Source of the DNA: Hermatobates lingyangjiaoensis
Taxonomy: Eukaryota > Arthropoda > Insecta > Hemiptera > Hermatobatidae
Direction: 5' to 3'
Assembly: GCA_026182355.1 (NCBI GenBank)
Contig: JAPFBL010001617.1
Coordinates: 3,507,001 to 3,571,000, forward strand
Length of the DNA stretch: 64,000 nt
In this document: piece after piece, positions 36,157 to 48,169 of the stretch
Layout of the letters: each line of letters opens with the position of its first letter
Position numbering within the stretch: position 1 is the first letter of the stretch
Translations under genes and position numbers: made by a program
The notes under the pieces: generated by a model
What the model saw: only the letters and a program-made list of their open reading frames with translations
What the model was told of the DNA's origin: nothing
The model's database searches: none

Positions 36157-36529
36157 CTAAATCTTTCCTTCCCCATCTGTTCCCCTGTTACCTTTTCTCA
36201 TCAGGTGTCTGGTAAGGTCTCTTTCCTTCACCGATTTCCATAAGTATCCAAATCTGATAAAAAACAACATCCAAAGGTGAGTTGGAGTTATGCGGGTGTT
36301 AAAAATGACCCGGTCACTCGCTACTCTGCGAAGCCTCCGTTGTCTTGCCAATGGATATACAGATTGCACAGTTCCTCTTTAAAATAAGAACACTGGCAGA
36401 AAACATGAGCCAATGTAGAAAACTACTACCTTGTAGTGAACTTCCTGGTTTACTAGGTTCATATAAATCAGGAGTTAGAGTCATTATAAACCGAGTTAAG
36501 TTACATTTCCCCTGAAACACAATATCCCC
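36157..36529 (-). other. Unassigned segment downstream of the LINE tail
   Basis: It contains two overlapping minus-strand open frames of about 70 codons, one with PLARQRRLRRVASDRVIF. I do not recognise either. The position directly behind the 3' end of an RTE-like LINE suggests another decayed element, but nothing confirms that. Confidence 0.3.
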
Positions 36530-37564
36530 TGTTGAAGATTATTATTATCATCCATGGCGCTGCAACCCATATAGGGCCTGGTCTCCAAAAGAACACTTTG
36601 TCCTGTTCTGTGCACTCTTCCTCCATGAACGAACACCCATCCTCCTCAGGTCCTCCCGGACATCATCCAGCCACCTCACTCTGGGTATCGCTCGCCTTCT
36701 ACCCTCTCCAGGATGTTCTTCCATCATAATATTCGGACTTTATTTTCACTCATCCTTACCACATACCCCAACTATCCGATTCACTCCACATTTATTATGT
36801 TTACAATGTCTCGTTGTGCAAACAAGTAGCCAAGTTCCTGGTTTGTGCGAACTCGCCAGTCTATTTACGCATACTCCTCCATGTTGAAGAAAATAATCTC
36901 ATTAAATACGGACAGTTAACTCAATGGCTCTTCCACTACTGGCAGATGGTAAAAAATGTCCCTTTTATATATCGTCAACGAATTCAGTAATAATGCTGCA
37001 CATTCTAAAATGAATTTAATCAGTCTTATTCCATATTACAAGGATGCAGTGCATTATATTCATATTCTCATTCATATTAGAAAGATGAAGAAAACCATAT
37101 TCATCTTTCGTTAGTTGTAACTTATAAAGTTACAAGTAAGTAACTTTACTTTGTGTGAGTTTGCTATGTTGTTCTTTCTTCCTGTTCAATTAGTTCAACT
37201 TTGAACCTTGAGAAAACACCGTTCGGTTCTAATGCGGTACCATCACAATTTCTTGAGGTCATATGCACAAATTTAGTTTTACTTTCATAAGACCACTGTT
37301 TTTTTCTTCCATTGCTTGGTACTTTAAAGGACTCTTGAAGTAATGAAATATTTCCAGACATAAGCGAAACGTCATTAACGCATGCACAAATTTGGTTACA
37401 GGTGTGTGGTATATTTCATGATCTTGAACCACTTTATATATAGCGAAGCAGACAAACAGCAGTGAGGCGTCACTAAGTCTCACTCCAGCTGATATGGAGA
37501 AATCCTGACTTGGCTTACTAGCTTCACGTACTCTACCTTCACTATTCTTCATTCCGATTACCAC
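36530..37564 (-). pseudogene. RTE-like LINE, 3' half of the reverse transcriptase ORF
   Basis: Read on the minus strand from 37564: SISAGVRLSDAS (the GVRQGDxLSP region of the RT), then ALMTFRLCL in one frame and CVNDVSLMSGNISLLQESFK in the next. The latter is the site of the catalytic YADD, here CVND, with the first Asp changed to Asn. Further on come RTNQELGYLF, RDIVNIINVE, LGYVVRMSENKV, then RVRWLDDVREDLRRMGVRSW and the stop at 36550-36548. The RTNxEL...LGHVxRM...RWxDDVxEDL order is the familiar C-terminus of RTE-like (and some related) LINE ORFs. The tail is a GATAATAATAAT microsatellite (36538-36549). It has multiple frameshifts and is dead. Confidence 0.85.
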
Positions 37565-39797
37565 GCTTACAGGAAATATGTCATTATTTTACTCTTTTTT
37601 CTAAAATCACTAAACACAGTCAGTTTGTATAACAAATTTTCTTATCTTGAACTTATAAATTAGCTTCTCTGCATGTTTTTTTCGATATTAATAAATTGTT
37701 CAAAACACAAAAACTAAATAAACAGAGTTTTAAGATTTCAATTAGGGTTTGATTTCAATTGTAGCTCGCATGACACACTTCAAAATGATACGTATTTAAG
37801 AACTCGTGTACTAAGGTACACAGAGGTTTTAAATGTTGCATTCCTAATTATACAAAAAGAAGGAATCTTTTACAAGTAATTGAAATCATTCATACTTGAA
37901 AATGACATTTTGTATTATCTTTGAAGTTGGAAAGCAAGAAATATTTCACGTTCTACATAAACATAATTTTGGGTTGATTATTAGGATTCACTGTGTTTGG
38001 GTATGAGAGACAAGAATGTTAGGTAAGAGAGGCAAATGATGTACCGTACTTCAAAGAGAGAAATCAATTTCACATATTTAACCACTGGAGCACATATATG
38101 GCGGCATGAATGAGGTTTAAAGAAGGATTGTGATGTTTGAAACAATCTGATTGTATGAGGATTTCATATGAAAGGGAACTAAGTTTTGATTTTGAAGACA
38201 ATCCAACCGTACTATACATTCAAAATCGTTAAACTTATCATTGATAACATAACTAAGTCAATATAGAAGAAAGACATGTTTGAAGATAAAAGAATATTAT
38301 TGCCTTTGTCAAATTATTAGGGGTCAATTGTTGTTGTTTTTTTTTTAAATATCAGAATAGTTAAGAGGCAAATGACGGGGGCCGCCGGAGGCGGATAGCT
38401 CTTGCACCACACCAGACTATATCACCCTCCCTACTTCCAACACAAGAAACCTCTTTCTTACCTTGCTTGCCCTGTAGCATATACATATATCTTGATAATA
38501 AGATTCAAATACACATCAACTGCCCTCAGTTACTGCATCAGACTAACATATATAAAACAACATATTTATTTTAAATCGAAGAAGTTAAAAGGCGTTATCG
38601 CATTAATACACATGGCAACATTTATACGGACTAAATGATTAAAGGTAACCCTACATACCAAAAATACTTTCATTGTTATAATAATTTCACTAAACACAGA
38701 ATATTTATATGAAAAATTTAAAGCTTTTATCTAAAAAAGTAAAAAGTAATCCCTATGCAAGAGTAACCAACATAAAAACATGCAATAAATAGAGATTTCT
38801 TATGATTCTTATACCTATATTTGGAAGTATTACAAAAATGTCAACACAAACAAAGTCATAAATGTTAGTAAAAAAATATTTAACAGATTAGTTTGGAAAT
38901 AAACTTTTTTAATAGTTTACTAGTATGAGTAAATACTACAAACCAAATAAATCAATGCATAACTATATAATTTTTAGGCTCCATTTATAAAATTATTATA
39001 AGGTGACTTTAGTAATGAATTAATTAAATTTACCTTTCTTGTTTTACTTAGTTCTGTTGTTGGTATAAATGAATTATTTGCCCTCATTCTGATCACATAT
39101 AACTACCACATAATAAAGGATTGCATAGCTCGGAAATTATTAGATGATTCAAACTTAGAAAAAGATATGTTTTTTAAGGAAGGAGTGACCAGCATAAAAT
39201 TATAATAAGCTAAACTATAAACAGAGGTTATCTGGTCAGTCTAGATAACATATTTTAAAAAACTTACGACCTTTTTAAAAAATCTTATTTATACAATTTT
39301 ACTGCCAAGCAAAGAAGTCTACTGCTGCAAAAATAGTCTATAGTTGTGTAGTCGCTAACTATGAGGTATTTACTCATACATCGAAAATATTTCAAAAGTC
39401 TCATAAATAAATCTTATGACTTTTTACTTCATGTTGAACCTTTCATAATAATTTCCAAATATAACCCTAAAAATCTCTATTTATTGCATTAAATAGAAAC
39501 GTGGCATTGCAAAGTACTAGGTCAGTGCTTAGGTTTGACCTAAGAGTACTCAAAACCAACATTTGAGATAAGTCGTTTGACCGTAGGTGATGAGGCATAA
39601 CTGTCCTGGCACTGACAGCCTATATCCAATGTTTCGGGGTCGGGGTCGCTTTCATTGAAATTACGGCTCCACAATCCTGTTAGATAGTTTCGAATACCTC
39701 TGCAATGATCTGTTTATTTTATTACATACAGTTGAGTATGCAAAGTGGTATAATATGTACTTTTACTTTATAGTCCAATAAATACAAAGTGACTCTA
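37565..39797. other. AT-rich stretch, no gene recognised
   Basis: A short GC-rich island, GACGGGGGCCGCCGGAGGCG (about 38374), is isolated in AT-rich DNA. At 39630 CCAATGTTTCGGGGTCGGGG may be another decayed Penelope-type end on the minus strand (CCCCGAAACATTGG), without a pairing helix. Confidence 0.4.
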
Positions 39798-39956
39798 TAA
39801 TATTAGAAATAGGGGAAACCGTCATATCTCGTAGGATGTTCTTGGAGTCAACTCCGAAGTTGAGTTGCGATCGAAGATGGACAGGTCCGAAAGCGCTCCA
39901 ACGATTCCAAGAACATCTTACGAGGTATGACGGTTTTCTCTATTTCTAATATAAAT
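39798..39956. repeat. Palindromic unit with hammerhead-like motif
   Basis: Arms of about 50 bases (39798-39847 and 39906-39956) are near-exact reverse complements containing AACCGTCATATCTCGTAGGA. The centre holds TCGAAGATGGACAGGTCCGA then AAGCGCTCC. GGAC-AG-GTCC followed by GAAA is a plausible helix II and core half, while the 5' half reads CGAAGA in place of CTGATGA. Confidence 0.65.
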
Positions 39957-40965
39957 CATACCAGCCTCAGTGGTAATAACAAAATAAGAGTCAATAATAC
40001 TTTTACAGAAAGAGAGAAAACATCACCAGAAAACTTTTTAACATTTAAATACATTGATAACATTCTAATTAAATACAGTACAATTTAGGCATTAAAAATT
40101 AAGTTTAATTTTTGATTAAATTTCAAATGAAGTCTATTTCAATTAAATCTGGATCTACTGCAGGTTTGTCTTTAATTGTTTAGTCTCGACAGCATCCTAT
40201 AAACTAGAGTCAATCAAAGACAAAAGAGGGAAAGGAAGGGAGAAACAGACAGACAAAGGGATATGTTTTTAATTACTTAAGAAACTGTGGCTGGATCAAA
40301 CTTGAGAAGGTAATGAAGAATATGTTTTCTTTTTTTCTACATTACGTACACTGGTTTGAGCATTTTCAAGTGTTCGACAGCATGACGCGACTTGGTTTAT
40401 CCTGCTCCCTCCCGGATACGCTTTCGTCACACATGAAGCAGCAACATTTGTCAACACCCAGATTGTACACAGGTAGATTGAAAGACCATAATAGCCTTTT
40501 GTAGAATGACCAAAACGTTGGTAAAAATGGTGTTGGCAGATACTGATTCAAATGAAAAGAAAACACACCATGTTTTGAGTCAGACTTTGCATTTTCTTTG
40601 TTCTTCATTTTTCATTATAAGCAAATACCATCACTGCATGATGTGTTTTACTTGTCAATTATTACAGCTTTGTCTTCAACAGTCGCACTTACTGTTTGAG
40701 CCACAATAAATAAACGAGGTGACATGTGTCATTTTTTGATCTAGACATTTAAAACACCAACTAGAAAATTCCAATGATCATTAATCTCAAAGATTTACAT
40801 AGAAAGTATCTCAACCATTCATTATGCAGAACTTATCACATATAATTAAAATTTTACTTCCACGCTAAGTATAAAAATCAATGTTTAAATCTCAGTAAGA
40901 AAACCAGAAAAAATTACTAAGATTTTTCAACTAAAACCAGTGGTATTGTTTTACTGATGTGAGAC
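39957..40965. other. AT-rich stretch, no feature recognised
   Basis: Overlapping short open frames on both strands at 40313-40709 have no recognised similarity. Confidence 0.45.
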
Positions 40966-41000
40966 TCTGACGAAGGCCACTTGTTTTTAATATCCGAGTA
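40966..41000 (+). other. Penelope-type terminal motif (decayed)
   Basis: GAGACTCTGACGAAGGCCAC then TTGTTTTTAATATCCGAG matches the site at 5033-5078 over its first 25 bases. The GAAA half of the core is lost. Confidence 0.4.
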
Positions 41001-41090
41001 GCAGTTACATCTTCAAACAAAATGAACCTGAAGTTACCTTAGAATTCTATGAGAACAAAAAAATTAAATCACTCTTTCCTAACATAAAAG

Positions 41091-41634
41091 AAAAAATCTG
41101 GAGTGGCCTACACTCTACTTTACCGTTAGTAAAAAAATATCAAAATAGTTAACTACATAATAATCTTTGTCTCCTCAAAAGCTTTTAAATTCAATCATAA
41201 GTTAGAATTTTTACATTTTATTAAAAAAAAATGTTTATGTTGTTTTAAAACTTTGTTTCATTCATTCCTTTTCTAATTAAATCATGAATACGTACTTTAT
41301 ATTGTTTTCCTAAAGTCCTGGCTCTTTATTCAATGTAGTTGTGTCCGAAATCGTTGCATCTTATTCCCCAAATCCAATTTTAATTGATTATTATCACTAT
41401 TTAAAAATTTCAATCACAAGGAATTTCATTAATTAAGCAAAGAAATTAATTGCAAAAATCAAAATGTTTAATATATTTCTATTTATATTCCGCAAGCTAA
41501 ATATAATAATGAAGCTATAATAATAACTCTTTATATAAAATTTTATGAAATTTTCATTAATGTAGTATGTTTATAAACACACTGATTTTTTCAGGACCAC
41601 TATACTTTACATATACGAGTAGTAAAGTAAAAAT
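41091..41634 (-). mobile_element. HINE-type element, internally deleted (copy 7)
   Basis: On the minus strand the 5' end is TTTTTACTTTACTACTCG then TATAGTGGTCCTGAAAAAAT (a changed palindrome). The 3' end is GTAAAGTAGAGTGTAGGCCA then CTCCAGATTTTTT at 41091. Internal AATAAAATGTAAAAATTCTA is recognisable. At about 540 bases it is a third of the usual length. It is the only copy retaining both ends on the minus strand. Confidence 0.75.
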
Positions 41635-41667
41635 GGCAAAGAAGTTATGAAGCAATCTGATTTATTA

Positions 41668-41926
41668 TATAAAATGTAAATATTGTAACAAATGGTTGTA
41701 TAGAAAGGTAAGCCGTTTTGTAGATAAAAGATTATATGAACATTCATATTCAGTAAGAACAAATATAAATGCTACTGCACTTGCGACTCACGCATTAATC
41801 GAATGGAACACTTTTGATTTTGAGAACACAATGATTGTAGGTAAAGAGTTAGGTGAACAAAGGAGAAGAGCAGTTGAAATGCGCATTACAAAATATCAAA
41901 CTTCAAAATGGGAAAATCTGTCTTAA
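41668..41926 (+). pseudogene. Penelope-like element, GIY-YIG endonuclease remnant
   Basis: One open frame reads IKCKYCNKW, then SRFVDKRLYEHSYSVRTN, NATALATHALIEWNTFDFEN and GKELGEQRRRAVEM. This is the linker CxxC plus GIY-YIG endonuclease region found at the C-terminus of Penelope-like retroelements, with the conserved Arg (KRLYEH), the H of ATHA and the Glu of VEM in place. The YIG of the motif is replaced by LYRK, so the nuclease would be inactive. The reverse transcriptase is absent. The frame runs directly into a truncated HINE at about 41909, which supplies the last codons and the stop. Confidence 0.85.
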
Positions 41927-42272
41927 GTATTAAATGTAGAAGGAGGTCAGATAATCTATGTAAGAGATCCACGGGCTATTGGAGCAAAAACCATGTTCTC
42001 TTGTAGGAAATTATTTCGTATAAGCAAATTTTCACTTTGGCTTTTCATAATGTTATTACTGCTGTATTTTTAAACTAATGATTTTATACCCATTATTTCT
42101 GTGACATACAAAAAAGGCTTATCTATTGATAAGTTGAATGAAAGACTAATCAACATCTCCCATTTAGACGATTATATTATGCTTAAATGAGACATTATAT
42201 ATTATATACCCAAGAAGTTTGATATTAAGTTTACTTATAGTAAAGTTGAGTGTAGGCCACTCCAGATTTTTT
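41909..42272 (+). mobile_element. HINE-type element, 5'-truncated (copy 8)
   Basis: It starts at TGGGAAAATCTGTCTTAAGT and continues through AATGTAGAAGGAGGTCAGA to TTACTTATAGTAAAGTTGAG and TGTAGGCCACTCCAGATTTT. It matches the last 360 bases of copy 3 closely, including GATCCACGGGCTATTGGAGC. Confidence 0.85.
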
Positions 42273-45200
42273 ATAACGTTTTAGGCCATGTCATATTGTG
42301 ATTTTCTTTAGCGGAATGCTCTCTCAACATCAGCATTAGAATGGGGAAGACACAGAGTGTGAGATAGAGTGAGGAGTGGTGGTTAAGAGATAAGGTGACA
42401 AAGGTGTTGGGTATGCTTACAAACAGTGAACTGCAATAAAGCAAGCCAGAAAACACTATTGTAGAGCAAAGAGTTATTTTTTAGGGTTAATTACGTCTTA
42501 TAGCAACAATTTGAGAAAAAAACAGATGAGTTAAAACAGAACAAGTTACCTTCTCTCTCCGTCTGTCAGACCAAACTGTTAGACGTCGTTTCAACGAGTT
42601 TTCAACGAACAATTAACTTGATTCGAACCAGATCTTTACAATGAATTTTGTTAATTTTTAGTATATGCTATGCATAAATACAACAAATGTGTATAAAATA
42701 ATCAAAATAAGCTGGATGTTAAACTTGTACAGAAATTTTCTTATAAATACTCGATAAGTATCTTTAACACTAAATTTTGTAAAAAAAGAAACATAACGGT
42801 TTAAAAAACGAGTGAAATTAGTACAAAAAGAGCTATTAAATGTGACAGGGATAAATTCAAAATTTCGTGGGCTAATAAAGCCTGAAAAGGGCTAAATTTA
42901 GCCCGTTTCGGGCTAAATCGACAACACTGGCGGAATGTTGACAGTTATCTGAACTGTACATGATTCTGGTGAGAAGGAAACCTCCAATAATTAGTTATTT
43001 TTCATAAATATTGCGTTTGAAAATCAACTAGAATTCAAGGAACTATTGTTAATAATTCTTAAATACAATATGTCAAACCTATGTGATTAGCAATTAAATG
43101 AAAAAAAACTAGTTTCCGTACTGCCATTAAGTGCATTCTTCAATTTTCCCAAAAAACTATACTTTATTTATTATTTTTTTAGTATAAGAAATGATTATAC
43201 TTGCGAAGGTAGTATAATTAGTGGTATTCTTTGATTCTTTGAAAACGCGAAAATGATTACTTCATGATTACATCAAAACAACTGACAATAAATGGTATGA
43301 CTGAAATGGTAGGGGTTTCAAATTAAGAAACTTGTTCAATTAATCTCCTATTTGTTTTCCTTTAAGAAATATTAAAAAAAGAAAATGAATAAACACAATG
43401 TGAAAGATATCTATCCTTTATTGTAATGTAATTTAAAACATTATGGTTTTCTCAAAATTTATATGAAATAATTAACAAATCAGTTAAACTAAAGAAGAAT
43501 AGAATTAAATGAAAATTCCTTTCAATATATGTAAGCTTTATGAAGGTCGAAGGAAACTAAATATTACATTTATTTTCAAACAATAATTAAATATCTGTCT
43601 AATTATTCCAGATATTTGAGAAACAGTAGGTCCATATTAATCAATTGATTAACTTACTAATTATGGTTAAACAATTGATTAACTTTAAAAATAAAAATAT
43701 TTCGCTGATAAATATTTTTAAGAATACACTATAACAATGAAAAATACAATCTGTAAATTATAAATTCATTTAGCTGACATCTAGTAACAGTTAAGGAAAT
43801 ATTAAAAAAATATAAATGCTGATACATTGAAATGAAAGGGAAAATTATCTTCCATTGTCTTCCCTTTCATTTCATTGTCTAAACCACCGATAATCCTGGT
43901 ATTTATTGTTTAGTTTAATAATAAACTGACTAGCACCTAATACTAGTCGCATCTAACCTGTTCTAATCTTCAAACAAGTAGAAATATGTTATTGTTATGT
44001 CTGCTTAAAATTAAGAAGATATTTTATTCGGAATGGACAGTACATGTTAAAGTGACTGGACAGTAATTAATAAAGGTAAGATTGTGAAGACACTGTGGCA
44101 TAGAGTAAAACTATAAGAGACAGAAAGTATTGAATCTGGTATGTTGTATATATAATGTTAAACAATGGTTGAGCGCTCTAGGCAGCATAGCATGCCTGGT
44201 GCGGCCTTCAGCGAGACCGATGCACTCCTCCAGGGAGTTCTCAAGATCAAATGAGCAGCTGAGGAAGCCGATGCCTCATGTTCTTCACCTTTCACACTTT
44301 GCATCCCTACCTCATTACACAACCACCTCTTTCTACAATATCAATCTTTATTCATCTTCATTTCACTTATCGAATTTCCAGCCTGCATTATCCACAGTAC
44401 ATCGTTATTTAAGAACTACTTTATAAATGTATTACAAAATTTCAGTCATCAGTAGTTAAAAGAAAACAACTAGTTTGCGTTGTATTCAAACCAAGAAATG
44501 TTTTGGTTTGAATCTCAGAATACCACCTTCAAGGACTACAGGAGGCAGAAATAACTAACTCTTAGCACTTCATATACATCCGGATTGATTAAATTGAACC
44601 ATATGTTTTGGATACTAAATTATGTAATATTTAAGGCATTGGTAGATCTCTAATGGCTTTTATGATGTCATTAAAGCTCTATAAGACTCTTATTAAATAT
44701 AAGAATAAATGTAAAAAATAAAAAATATATAAAACTACTCTGACATAACGTGAGAACAAAACATATTGCAGAAAACTTGTCTACCCAAGTGATATAATCA
44801 CAGCATTACCTGGAGCCTGACCATGAAGCTGTTATTTGAAGGAAACCGGCTCCTGCTGCAAAAATTCAAACTTGCCCGACTCAGCAACCAAAACCTCGGC
44901 AATTATGCACAATGACAAAATTATACACAACTTTTGCCACAAACTGACAACTATTACAGAAAACACACAATTCAATAATTCAATTCATAGAAAATAATAC
45001 ACATCCCTATATTTGCCAGCTTCCTAGTTTTGTCTATAGAGGATAAAAAATTGCTCTTAAAACTATGTCACGAATTCTTAACTTGGTGAGTGATCTAAAC
45101 GAAAGAGACCAGAAGTAAGATTGCCACTAGTACTAACCGAAGTAGAGTGGAAGCAAAAACAACTCTATTAACCTAATAATCCAAACAAAGCTTCGAACTA

Positions 45201-45301
45201 AAAATTACGTTTTTTAGTTATGTCAGTGTTTCTTTCTAAATTCTTTTCTCTACAATTATGTACCTTGGTAAGTGTATACTTTGAGAAACACGAATGAAAA
45301 A
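42273..45301. other. Mostly AT-rich, no gene recognised
   Basis: The 44150-44290 patch is GC-richer (GGTGCGGCCTTCAGCGAGAC) and includes GCAGCTGAGGAAGCC, faintly like the Penelope-type motif CTGAGGAAGC at 46480. No coding domain was seen. TTTAGCCCGTTTCGGGCTAA at about 42896 is a small hairpin. Confidence 0.4.
43828..43874. repeat. Perfect 15-bp hairpin
   Basis: TGAAATGAAAGGGAA (43828-43842) and its exact reverse complement TTCCCTTTCATTTCA (43860-43874) are separated by 17 bases. No adjacent promoter or terminator context is seen. Confidence 0.9.
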
Positions 45302-45339
45302 CATTCAAATTTCGACCCTTTTAACGGTCGTCCTCAGGA
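45302..45339 (-). ncRNA. Hammerhead-like motif downstream of a Penelope remnant
   Basis: The minus strand reads CTGAGGACGACCGTTAAAAG then GGTCGAAATTTGAATG. The order CTGAGGA (one change from CTGATGA), GACC, loop, GGTC, GAAA fits a hammerhead core with a 4-bp helix II. It lies about 290 bases beyond the end of a minus-strand Penelope GIY-YIG frame, where a terminal repeat would be expected. Helices I and III were not established. Confidence 0.5.
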
Positions 45340-45554
45340 AAGGAAGTTAAGTGGCGAGAAGACGAAAGCTAACTGGACAGCTTCACAGAATGTGTGAAGG
45401 TTGGCTTCAACGAAAACGAAAAAAGTTCTAGAAATAGTTTATGTAAAATTCAATTGAACAGAAAATTAATAAATTAATAACATAAAAAATAATAAACAAA
45501 TTAAAAAAAATAAATATAAGAAAAAAAAACCTCTGAATACTACTGAACGGTTCA

Positions 45555-45615
45555 GGCTGATACCTGATTTTGAACGAGTTCCTAGGAGCCATATATGAGC
45601 TTCTTCAGAAGCTCT
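45555..45615 (-). other. Second Penelope-type terminal motif
   Basis: The minus strand reads GAGAGCTTCTGAAGAAGCTC then ATATATGGCTCCTAGGAACT and CGTTC. It shares GAGCTTCTGA(A/G)GAAGC with the plus-strand site at 46471-46502. It lies between the GIY-YIG frame and the site at 45302. Confidence 0.45.
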
Positions 45616-45628
45616 CAAAATGACAGAT

Positions 45629-45961
45629 CTATTTATTGTGTCTAGGGACTGTTTTTATTATCTGAATACTGAAACATTCGTTGAAACTTAGATTATAGGA
45701 ATTGGCATGAATAGCAACTGGTAATGTACAATCCCGACTGACCGAGGACCTATGATTATTCATTCGTAGGCTTACCATAGTGGTTGTTAAACCTACATAG
45801 AATACATCACACCAACTACACTTTAGGTCTGAATCCAGAGATTTATTGATCGGAATTAAATAGGTAGAGGATAAGTTCAAAAGTAATTTAATAACAGAAT
45901 GAAGACTAGAGGTGTAAGAGTCCCTCAGGCTGCTGTAAGTAGTTAAAGTGATGTGAGACAA
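45629..45961 (-). pseudogene. Penelope-like element, GIY-YIG endonuclease fragment
   Basis: Minus-strand frame of 110 codons. Its C-terminal half reads LKCSWCDVFYVGLTTT, then LRMNNHRSSVSRDCTLPVAI, HANSYNLSFNECFSIQII. CxxC followed by YVG, the Arg of LRMNNHR, the His and the Glu of NECF are the expected landmarks of the GIY-YIG module of Penelope-like elements. The N-terminal 45 residues are rich in Ser, Thr and Leu and not recognised. No reverse transcriptase core was found further upstream. It differs in sequence from the fragment at 41668, so at least two lineages are present. Confidence 0.85.
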
Positions 45962-46470
45962 TTGGAGGGAGACATGAAACCCGTAGACTGCGATGTATGA
46001 CGGAACTTGAGAGGGAAGGCAGATAGAGACATTTTAATAGCTAGACCATTAGGAATTATATTCAAATTGAGACAATTTCAAATGAAATCAATATGGACTG
46101 AAGCTTTTTTGGGAAAGGTAATTAACCTCATCCAACCAATAAATAATAGAATCATTCACAATTAGAAAACAAGAAAAATAAAAAAAAGAAAAAGAAGAAA
46201 AATCTAATTAATAAATACCCAAAAAAACAAATATTAAATAAACAATAAGGTAAGAAATATCAAACAGGAATAAAGGTTTGGAGAGAAACTGAAATAAACA
46301 GGAGATAAAAGAACTGAAGGAAACAATTAGAAAGGAAATGGACACAGGAAACCACAAGGCGTCAGAAAGCAACTGACAAAAAGAACTGCCTACTCGTGCT
46401 TAAAGTTTCAATGACTGTTTCCGAGTTCAAATACTCAATCAGATCCCCGATTCCAATACCTAACTTACAT
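45962..46470. other. Upstream flank of the Penelope fragment, A-rich
   Basis: The A-rich segment at 46150-46260 and the surrounding sequence show no reverse transcriptase motif. It is probably decayed element sequence. Confidence 0.35.
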
Positions 46471-46502
46471 TAAGAGCTTCTGAGGAAGCATTTATATGCT
46501 TG
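46471..46502 (+). other. Penelope-type terminal motif
   Basis: TAAGAGCTTCTGAGGAAGCA then TTTATATGCTTGC. AGCAT-TTAT-ATGCT could be helix II after CTGAGGA, but GAAA is not present. It has the same phrase as the minus-strand site at 45595-45615. Confidence 0.4.
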
Positions 46503-46544
46503 CTTGCTGCTCGATCTACCACTGGACTCAACCCCAACCGTTAA

Positions 46545-48169
46545 TTTTTACTTTACTATAAGTAAAGTATAGTGATTGTGAAAAAATTCGATCTCGAGAT
46601 TTTGACAGAATTACATGTTTTGAGTTCCCAGAAGTCGTTTTATGAAGTTTTTTTCGAAAATGTCTGTGTGGGGGGGGGGGAGGAGGGAGTACGTATCCAA
46701 AGTTTGTGGCCACGCTACGGTCCAGAATCTTTGGTGGACCAAGTTGATATTTTACACAAAAATATCTACATGGTGTAGATGAGCCCTATTGTTTGGGAGC
46801 AATTATGCATGATGGGAAAAGTCACTTTTTTTGCCAAAAACCTGTTTTTAGACTACACTTTTTTTTCTCCTAAACTACTAATTCTGGAGTCTTCAAATTT
46901 TGGGGTTATCTTTGAAGCTATAAAGGAAATAAAATAAAAATATCTTCAGATTTTTAAAACAACAGAAAATATTTTTTATTTCAATAAAATGTAAAAATTT
47001 TGACTTATAATTCAATCTGAAAGCTTGTGAGAGCGATACAAGCTACACTTCTTAATGAATCACAATCAAACCATACTTTTATGTGTCTATCTATTTTTAT
47101 ATAAAAAATTTTGAGGGAAATGAGTTGAGATAATTTTTTTCAATATTACATTCACCAAAGGACCGTTACAGTACATTTTCAGTTTTCAGAAAATCTTTTC
47201 TTGACGATAAATGGCTCATTAAAAAACCAAGAGATTTTGTACACAAACTGAAGAAAATATTAACAATTTATAAAAAAAATTAACGTAATTTCAATCATGT
47301 CAAAGAGCAATAAAGCTATAAAAACTGATTGTTTATCCTAGACTAACTGGTCACCTAAACTTGTCGAATTTATTGATATTTTTTTACATTGTTTACATTG
47401 ACTTAGAAATTTTTTGAGTGAATCCACCGAAAAAAATTCATGTTTATAATGGAATAATTTAGATAATTTATTGACTTATATAGGAAAAATATTTTCAGAT
47501 ATGAAAAATAGCCGCTAATAATCATAATAGCGGTATATATGATTTTTGACAAATGAAAAGAACAGTGGTTTTTATTAAATACTAGGAAGCCATGAAACTC
47601 CTAGTATAATTTTATAAAAGACTAAAAATGTAAAACATAATTCGAAATTGAAAACATCTTTGAAGAAAAATAAATGTAATTATCCTACATCTTAAATAAA
47701 AAATTACCTTAAAACGACATTGTTTCTTAGATGTTTCTGAAGTTTTTCAAACAAATAGGAATGTTTTCAAGTTTTAAATGGGAAAATTTGTCTTAAATAT
47801 TTAATGTAGAAGAAGATCAGGTAAACCATTTAAGAGACCCGCTGGGTATTGGAACAAAAGCCATGTTCTTCTGTAAGAAATTATTTCGTAACACGAAATC
47901 TTAACTTTCGCTTTTCAAAAATGTTATTACTGCTGTAGTTGTACTAATTATATTATATGCATCAATGATGTGATATACAAAACTAAGCGTATATATTGAT
48001 AAGTGGATCAATCACTATCTGTATTACCTCCAGGAATGAAGGATTAATAAACATCTCCCTTTTAAACATTTATTTGGTACTTAAATAGAACATTATATAC
48101 TAATACCCAAGAAGTATGATATTATGTTTATTTATAGAAAAGTTGAGTGTAGGCCACTCCAGATTTTTT
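46545..48169 (+). mobile_element. HINE-type element, full length (copy 9)
   Basis: It starts TTTTTACTTTACTATAAG and ends GAGTGTAGGCCACTCCAGAT plus Ts. The central microsatellite has become a G run (GTGTGGGGGGGGGGAGGAGG at about 46664). The peptide-like segment persists (YGPESLVDQVDILHKN) but is frameshifted afterwards. Another repeat, the palindrome at 48170, abuts its T tail exactly. Confidence 0.85.
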
